Assembly: GCA_011051635.1 (NCBI GenBank)
Contig: DRKV01000248.1
Location: forward strand, 1 to 10,915
Direction of reading: 5' to 3'
DNA length: 10,915 nt
Source of the DNA: Chloroflexota bacterium
Lineage (GTDB): Bacteria; Chloroflexota; Anaerolineae; Anaerolineales; DRKV01
The position numbers and the translations under genes are program-made. Shown in pieces: positions 7,402 to 10,915 of the stretch. The notes below the pieces were generated by a model. That model was not told the origin of the DNA. It did no database searches and saw only the letters and a list, made by a program, of their open reading frames with translations. The first letter of the stretch is position 1, and every line of letters starts with the position of its first letter.

Positions 7402-7513
7402 CGGTCAGTGGTCAGCCGTCAGGCCTCAGTGGTCTGTCGTCAGGCGTCAGCCGTCAGCGCACCCCGCACGCCGCACATCGCACGTCGCACGTGGTATGTG
7501 ACACGTGACACGT
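7388..7513. repeat. Eighteen-unit heptad array upstream of uridine kinase
   Basis: Eighteen consecutive 7-bp units without a single register break. Units 1-10 (7388-7457) are a NNGTCAG family, with GCGTCAG at 7388, 7395 and 7444. Units 11-15 (7458-7492) are CGCACNN, with CGCACGT twice. Units 16-18 (7493-7513) end in ATGT or ACGT, with GACACGT twice. The array lies between the tRNA terminator and the uridine kinase promoter. Confidence 0.9.
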
Positions 7514-7525
7514 CCCGATGGCGCG

Positions 7526-7552
7526 AAAAACGCTCCCACCGGAGGGGAGCGT
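7526..7552 (-). terminator. Rho-independent terminator after tRNA-Thr
   Basis: On the minus strand ACGCTCCC (7552-7545) pairs perfectly with GGGAGCGT (7537-7530) around a 7-nt loop, followed by a T-run (7530-7526). It begins 19 nt downstream of the tRNA 3' end. Confidence 0.88.
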
Positions 7553-7571
7553 CTCTGTTACAATCGCAAGA

Positions 7572-7643
7572 GCCACCGATGGGACTCGAACCCATGACCT
7601 GACCATTACGAGTGGCCTGCTCTACCAACTGAGCTACGGTGGC
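7572..7643 (-). tRNA. tRNA-Thr(CGT)
   Basis: A complete 72-nt cloverleaf. The acceptor arm pairs GCCACCG with CGGTGGC; the D arm is GCTC/GAGC with loop AGTTGGTA; the anticodon stem GGCCA/TGGTC (one G-U pair) encloses loop CTCGTAA, anticodon CGT, which reads the threonine codon ACG; the T arm is ATGGG/CCCAT with loop TTCGAGT. CCA is not encoded. It has its own promoter just upstream and a strong terminator downstream, so it is probably a single-gene transcript. Confidence 0.97.
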
Positions 7644-7654
7644 GTTGCGGCGAG

Positions 7655-7683
7655 ATTATACAGGAGATTGAGTGAAAAGGCAA
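7655..7683 (-). promoter_or_regulatory. Promoter of tRNA-Thr
   Basis: On the minus strand a perfect TATAAT (7655-7660) is preceded at exactly 17 nt by TTGCCT (7678-7683), a 4/6 match to the -35 consensus. The predicted start is near 7648, giving a 5' leader of about 5 nt before the tRNA. Confidence 0.72.
7675..7680 (+). promoter_or_regulatory. Probable ribosome-binding site of the glycosyltransferase
   Basis: AAAAGG on the plus strand is 8 nt before ATG 7689. It overlaps the -35 element of the divergent tRNA promoter. An AGGAGA at 7662-7667 touches an in-frame TTG at 7668, which is too close to serve as its site. Confidence 0.5.
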
Positions 7684-7688
7684 GAGAA

Positions 7689-8960
7689 ATGCCCGGCGAG
7701 AAACTGCGTATAGCCATGTTGTCTTACCACACTTGCCCGCTGGCGACCCTGGGGGGCAAGAATACCGGCGGGATGAACGTCTACGTCCGCGACCTGGCGC
7801 GCCAGTTGGGGCGCATGGGGGTAGGCGTGGATGTCTTTACCCGCTCGCAGGATGAACACGTCCCGCACGTGCTCCACGACTTGGGCTTCGGCAACCGCGT
7901 CGTCCATATCCCCGCTGGTCCCGAAAGGCCGCTCCCCAAGGAGCAACTGGCCGCTTACCTGCCCCAATTCGTCGAGAATGTGTGCGCCTTTGCCCGCCAA
8001 AAGGGGCTGCGCTACCACCTGATTCACAGCCATTACTGGATGTCCGGGATTGCCGCCCTCAGGCTGCGGGATTGCTGGGGCGGCGTGCCGGTGCTGCACA
8101 TGTTTCATACCCTGGGGATTATGAAGAACCGCGTCGCCCAGAATGACTCTCAGAAAGAAGGCTCTTACCGCGTGGAGGGGGAACGCCGCGTCCTGGAACA
8201 GGCCGACCGGATAGTGGCTGCCACTCCCGCGGAGGTGGCGCAACTCCAATGGCTCTACCACGCCGACACCGCCAGAGTGGTTTCCATCCCCCCCGGAGTG
8301 GATACCAGCCGTTTTTACCCCATCCCCACCGAGGAGGCTAAAGAGTTCATCGGAGTTCCCGTCACCGAGCGGATGCTGCTTTTCGTGGGGCGCATCGAGC
8401 CGCTCAAAGGGCTGGATATCCTCATCCAGGCGGTCGCCATCTTGCGGGGGCGTCCCGTCTTTCGGGAGAAGCCTTTTTGTCTGGCAGTCATCGGCGGCGA
8501 CCCGCACGTTGCCCCGGAAGTGATGAGCAGCGAGATGTCCCGCTTGCAGGAGATGCATCTGCGCTACGGTCTGGAAGATTTTGTCGCTTTTCTGGGGAAA
8601 AAGGGGCAGGATACCTTGCCCTATTACTACTCGGCTGCCGATGCCGTGGTTGTGCCCTCGCATTATGAGTCCTTCGGGATGGTGGCGCTGGAGGCTATGG
8701 CTTGCGGAACCCCCGTTGTGGCCTCCCAAGTGGGCGGGCTGGCTTTCCTGGTGCAAGATGGCATTACCGGCTACCACGTTCCCGTAGGAGAGCCGGAGGC
8801 CCTGGCAGACCGCCTGGAAATCCTGCTGAAAGATGATGCTTTGCGCTCCCGCCTGGGGGCGCAGGCTGTGGAATTTTCCCGCTCCTATGCCTGGGAACAC
8901 ATCGCAGCCCGCATTGTGGAGCAGTACGAGACCCTTGTGGGTAGGACAACTGCGGGTTAG
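7689..8960 (+). CDS. Family 4 (GT-B) glycosyltransferase, MshA/sucrose-phosphate synthase-like
   Basis: A 423-residue cytoplasmic retaining glycosyltransferase with two Rossmann halves. The N-terminal half shows LSYHTCPLATLGG (11-23) and TGGMNVYV (26-33), the pattern of the MshA and sucrose-phosphate synthase branch, and HSHYW (113-117). The C-terminal half shows GRIEPLKG (234-241), nucleotide-sugar-binding PSHYESFG and the E327-x7-E335 pair in ESFGMVALE, then ACGTPVVAS and VGGL. MshA makes the mycothiol precursor in actinobacteria, but close relatives elsewhere use other acceptors, so donor and acceptor are open. ATG 7689 fits the family N-terminus and has AAAAGG upstream; the frame extends back to 7518 only through antisense tRNA sequence. 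The stop overlaps that of the convergent methyltransferase. No clear plus-strand promoter was found in the 45-bp gap. Confidence 0.92.
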   Translation: MPGEKLRIAMLSYHTCPLATLGGKNTGGMNVYVRDLARQLGRMGVGVDVFTRSQDEHVPHVLHDLGFGNRVVHIPAGPERPLPKEQLAAYLPQFVENVCAFARQKGLRYHLIHSHYWMSGIAALRLRDCWGGVPVLHMFHTLGIMKNRVAQNDSQKEGSYRVEGERRVLEQADRIVAATPAEVAQLQWLYHADTARVVSIPPGVDTSRFYPIPTEEAKEFIGVPVTERMLLFVGRIEPLKGLDILIQAVAILRGRPVFREKPFCLAVIGGDPHVAPEVMSSEMSRLQEMHLRYGLEDFVAFLGKKGQDTLPYYYSAADAVVVPSHYESFGMVALEAMACGTPVVASQVGGLAFLVQDGITGYHVPVGEPEALADRLEILLKDDALRSRLGAQAVEFSRSYAWEHIAARIVEQYETLVGRTTAG

Positions 8961-9793
8961 CGGGCGATGAACAACCCCGTGGATTTTGCCACGTGCAAAC
9001 TGCCGCCCCGCGCCGCGATGTATTCCCGCGCAAAGGCGAGCAAGGCGGCCTCCACGCGGGGGCGCCGGCGGCTGTCCAGGCGGGCAACCGCGCTGGTGGT
9101 GGAGAGCAGGTAGGCGGCCAGTGGCTCCGCCTCGGTGACCTCCAGTGCGTCGGGGTAATCGCGGCGCTCTATGTGGGTGAAGTAAGGCCGCAGGTGCTTT
9201 GCTCCGTTCTCCAGGCTGAAGCGCAGATTGCGGTTCGAGAAGCCGTCGTCCAGGCGGACGCCGACTGCCTCGGCGAAGGCGCGCCCGAAGATATTGATGG
9301 CCTCCATGTGGCGCTCGCCGTTGGTGGCCGCGTACAACGTTCCCCCGGCTTTGAGGACGCGGCGGATTTCGCGCAGGGCTGCCGCCAGGTCGGGGACGTG
9401 GTAGAGCATGTGGTTGGCGAAGACGGCGTCGAAATGCCCGCCGGGGAAAGGCAGCGTTTGGGCGTTGTTCACGGTGAAGATGAACTGGGACGAATGCGCT
9501 GAAAGATTGCCGCGGGCGGCCCGTACCATGCCGAGGCTCAAATCGCTGAGAGTGATACGCCAGTCCCCCGGCAGGCGGGGGAGCACGTCCTGCCACAGGG
9601 CGGCGGGGCCGCAGCCGACCTCCAGAATGCGGGCCGCGGGGGGCAGCGAGACTTGGTCGAGGTACCACTGGAACCAGCCATAAGCGTTGGTGCTGAAGCG
9701 GCGGTGCAGAGCGATGCGGGCCTGCAAGTTGCGGTCATCGGCGTATTGCCGGGTGCGCAAGTATTCCGGGTCGGTGAATTTTCCCGAAGGCAT
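8957..9793 (-). CDS. Class I SAM-dependent methyltransferase
   Basis: A 278-residue methyltransferase of the Methyltransf_11/25 (UbiE-like) type. Motif I is ILEVGCGPAALW (56-67); D84 in TLSDLS follows strand 2 and marks motif II; FDAVFANHMLYHVPD (121-135) is motif III with the post-motif; LREIRRVLKAGGTLY (140-154) is the usual next helix and strand. The 45-residue N-terminal lead and the C-terminal half from about 165 are variable, so the substrate cannot be inferred. ATG 9793 follows the transpeptidase stop by 3 nt and uses a GGAG site inside that gene, so translation should be coupled. The TAA stop overlaps the glycosyltransferase TAG in TTAG. No terminator lies between them. Confidence 0.92.
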   Translation of the reverse strand: MPSGKFTDPEYLRTRQYADDRNLQARIALHRRFSTNAYGWFQWYLDQVSLPPAARILEVGCGPAALWQDVLPRLPGDWRITLSDLSLGMVRAARGNLSAHSSQFIFTVNNAQTLPFPGGHFDAVFANHMLYHVPDLAAALREIRRVLKAGGTLYAATNGERHMEAINIFGRAFAEAVGVRLDDGFSNRNLRFSLENGAKHLRPYFTHIERRDYPDALEVTEAEPLAAYLLSTTSAVARLDSRRRPRVEAALLAFAREYIAARGGSLHVAKSTGLFIAR

Positions 9794-9796
9794 GGG

Positions 9797-10840
9797 TTAC
9801 TCCACGATGACGGTGGTGCCGAGACCGCGCCGGTCCCAGCGGGTGGGGTCTTCGGGGGGAACTTCCCACACGGGAGTTACCCAGCGGAAGAGCCATTTGG
9901 CGTCCGCGTTGGTCATGTTGATGCAGCCGTGGCTCATGGGAACGCCGAAATTGTTGTGCCAGAAGGTTCCGTGGAAGGCCACCCCGTACTCGGCGAAGAA
10001 GGATGTCCACGGGACGCCGGGCAGGGTGTAAGAGCCGGGGGCGCCGCTGGCTTGCAAAGCCCCCATATGTTTGGAAGGGGATTTGACGTAGATGTTGAAC
10101 TGTCCCCGGGGGGTACGCGTCCCCTCGGGGATGGGGTCTTTGCTGGGAAGCCCGGAGGAGATGCGAGTTTTGCAAACAACGGTATTCCCCTCAAAGGCGG
10201 TCAGTTCCTGGCGGGCAATCGAAACGTGGATGCGTTTCTCGTGGGGGGGAACATCTGGTGAGAGTGGGGTGATTTCCTCATCCCGAATCGCCCGCAGGTG
10301 GATGGCGGGGACGGCGTAGTTCAGATAGCGGTCCAATTCGGAGGTCAGCACGTACCAGGGTTGGCCGTCCGGACCGGTGATGAGGCCGGTTGCCCAGTGG
10401 GTGGTCTCGTAGTACAGACGGTAGCGGTGCTGCCAGCCGTTGTAGCGGTCGTAGGTGTAGGCCTCAGTATAGGGGACGGTGATTTCGCACAACTGTCCGC
10501 CTTCGGCGAGGCCGGGGAGCGGCTCGTTGAGGCGGGTAGTAACGCGCTGCAAGTACGCGCTGTGGACGTAGCCGCCCCAGACGCGATACCAGAGGGGGTT
10601 GTAGGCCGGCCCATGGGGGCTTTGGATTTCCTCGTAGATGGTGACCAACTGGTCGCGGTAGCGTTTGCCGATGATAGCGCTCTCGGAAGTCGGCTCAGCG
10701 TACACGGCAATTTCGGAAATGGCGACGCGGCCCACCAACCGGGGGCTGTGTTCCTCGCGGCGGCCAAAAGGAGGGCGAAAGGCCAGCGAAGTAAGGCCGA
10801 GTAAGCCTATTTTGAGGAAATCACGTCGGGAGATGTTCAT
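9797..10840 (-). CDS. Tat-exported L,D-transpeptidase (YkuD domain)
   Basis: A 347-residue exported enzyme, expected to form or edit peptidoglycan cross-links by cysteine transpeptidation. It begins with a Tat-type signal: SRRDFLK (4-10) followed by hydrophobic IGLLGLTSLAF. Residues about 36-100 look like a bacterial SH3 domain ending in GGYVHSAYLQ, and 110-170 may be a second, weaker SH3-like unit. The YkuD catalytic domain covers about 203-346 and shows HGTFWHNNFG (290-299) and SHGCINM with catalytic C306. Length fits SH3-YkuD proteins. The cysteines are C118, C223 and C306. ATG 10840 starts 12 nt after the stop of the upstream partial gene and has no Shine-Dalgarno (a C-run precedes it), so coupling to the upstream gene is plausible. 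The methyltransferase gene follows after 3 nt. Confidence 0.94.
   Translation of the reverse strand: MNISRRDFLKIGLLGLTSLAFRPPFGRREEHSPRLVGRVAISEIAVYAEPTSESAIIGKRYRDQLVTIYEEIQSPHGPAYNPLWYRVWGGYVHSAYLQRVTTRLNEPLPGLAEGGQLCEITVPYTEAYTYDRYNGWQHRYRLYYETTHWATGLITGPDGQPWYVLTSELDRYLNYAVPAIHLRAIRDEEITPLSPDVPPHEKRIHVSIARQELTAFEGNTVVCKTRISSGLPSKDPIPEGTRTPRGQFNIYVKSPSKHMGALQASGAPGSYTLPGVPWTSFFAEYGVAFHGTFWHNNFGVPMSHGCINMTNADAKWLFRWVTPVWEVPPEDPTRWDRRGLGTTVIVE
9800..9803 (-). promoter_or_regulatory. Ribosome-binding site of the methyltransferase inside the transpeptidase gene
   Basis: GGAG on the minus strand lies in the last Val-Glu codons of the transpeptidase, 6 nt before ATG 9793. The order GGAG, TAA, CCC, ATG is the usual layout of a translationally coupled pair. 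Confidence 0.65.
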
Positions 10841-10852
10841 GGGGGAGGAAAT

Positions 10853-10915
10853 TCACGAAATGCCGCACCAGGCTTCCAATTCGCGGGCGGTAGCCTCGAA
10901 ACGGGTGCGGGCATC
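10853..10915 (-). CDS. C-terminal fragment of an unidentified protein (cut by window edge)
   Basis: An open frame enters from the right edge and ends at TGA (10853-10855). It gives 20 residues, starting DARTRF and ending LEAWCGIS. Codon use resembles the neighbours, and the stop lies 12 nt before the transpeptidase ATG on the same strand, as expected of an upstream operon partner. The fragment is too short to assign a family. Confidence 0.55.
   Translation of the reverse strand, partial: DARTRFEATARELEAWCGIS

Noticed and set aside
7518..7688. N-terminal extension of the glycosyltransferase
   Set aside because: It translates the antisense strand of the tRNA and its terminator. The DGTRTH...LLYQLSYGG-type peptide is a familiar mis-annotation of that kind.
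7656..9668. Long minus-strand frame opposite the glycosyltransferase
   Set aside because: It is a shadow of the glycosyltransferase and methyltransferase genes, low-complexity and without domain motifs.

Overview
The window reads as chromosomal DNA of a GC-rich (roughly 60% G+C) free-living bacterium. Gene content and style suggest Chloroflexota, probably Anaerolineae: an MshA-like family 4 glycosyltransferase, a Tat-exported L,D-transpeptidase, a Cache/GAF/PAS hybrid-sensor histidine kinase, and intergenic gaps filled with short degenerate repeats. The lineage is an inference from gene content and was not tested by a search. No phage, plasmid, insertion-sequence or CRISPR genes are visible.

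Layout. From about 7.4 kb down to position 5, six genes run on the minus strand. In transcription order they are: uridine kinase (7366-6743), cyclophilin-type peptidyl-prolyl isomerase (6565-6047), a small VTT/DedA-type membrane protein (6019-5432), an M20-family dipeptidase (5288-3921), a large membrane histidine kinase (3719-999) and its OmpR-type response regulator (697-5). Upstream lie a minus-strand tRNA-Thr(CGT) with its own promoter and a strong intrinsic terminator. A plus-strand glycosyltransferase (7689-8960) diverges from the tRNA. It meets, tail to tail with a 4-nt overlap, a tightly packed minus-strand group: an SAM-dependent methyltransferase (9793-8957), an L,D-transpeptidase (10840-9797) and the last 20 codons of another gene at the right edge.

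Gene interplay. The kinase and regulator form one two-component system. The transpeptidase and methyltransferase are almost certainly co-translated (3-nt gap, ribosome-binding site inside the upstream gene). The uridine kinase, cyclophilin and VTT genes look like unrelated housekeeping genes that merely share a strand.

The most striking signal is between the genes. Every loose gap in the left 7.5 kb is largely built of degenerate tandem units of 7 or 8 bp. The unit sequence differs from gap to gap (CACGTGT, CTAGTCAC, GAATGAT, CCCCAAT, GCAAGT and CTGACGC families) but the register is kept over tens to more than 150 bp, even where one family gives way to another. Several arrays start exactly at, or run into, the stop codon of the neighbouring gene, and one supplies the apparent GTG start codon of the next gene. 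The array before the uridine kinase may also supply a -35 element for a promoter that would make a leaderless mRNA. The right-hand operon, with gaps of 3 and 12 nt, has no arrays.
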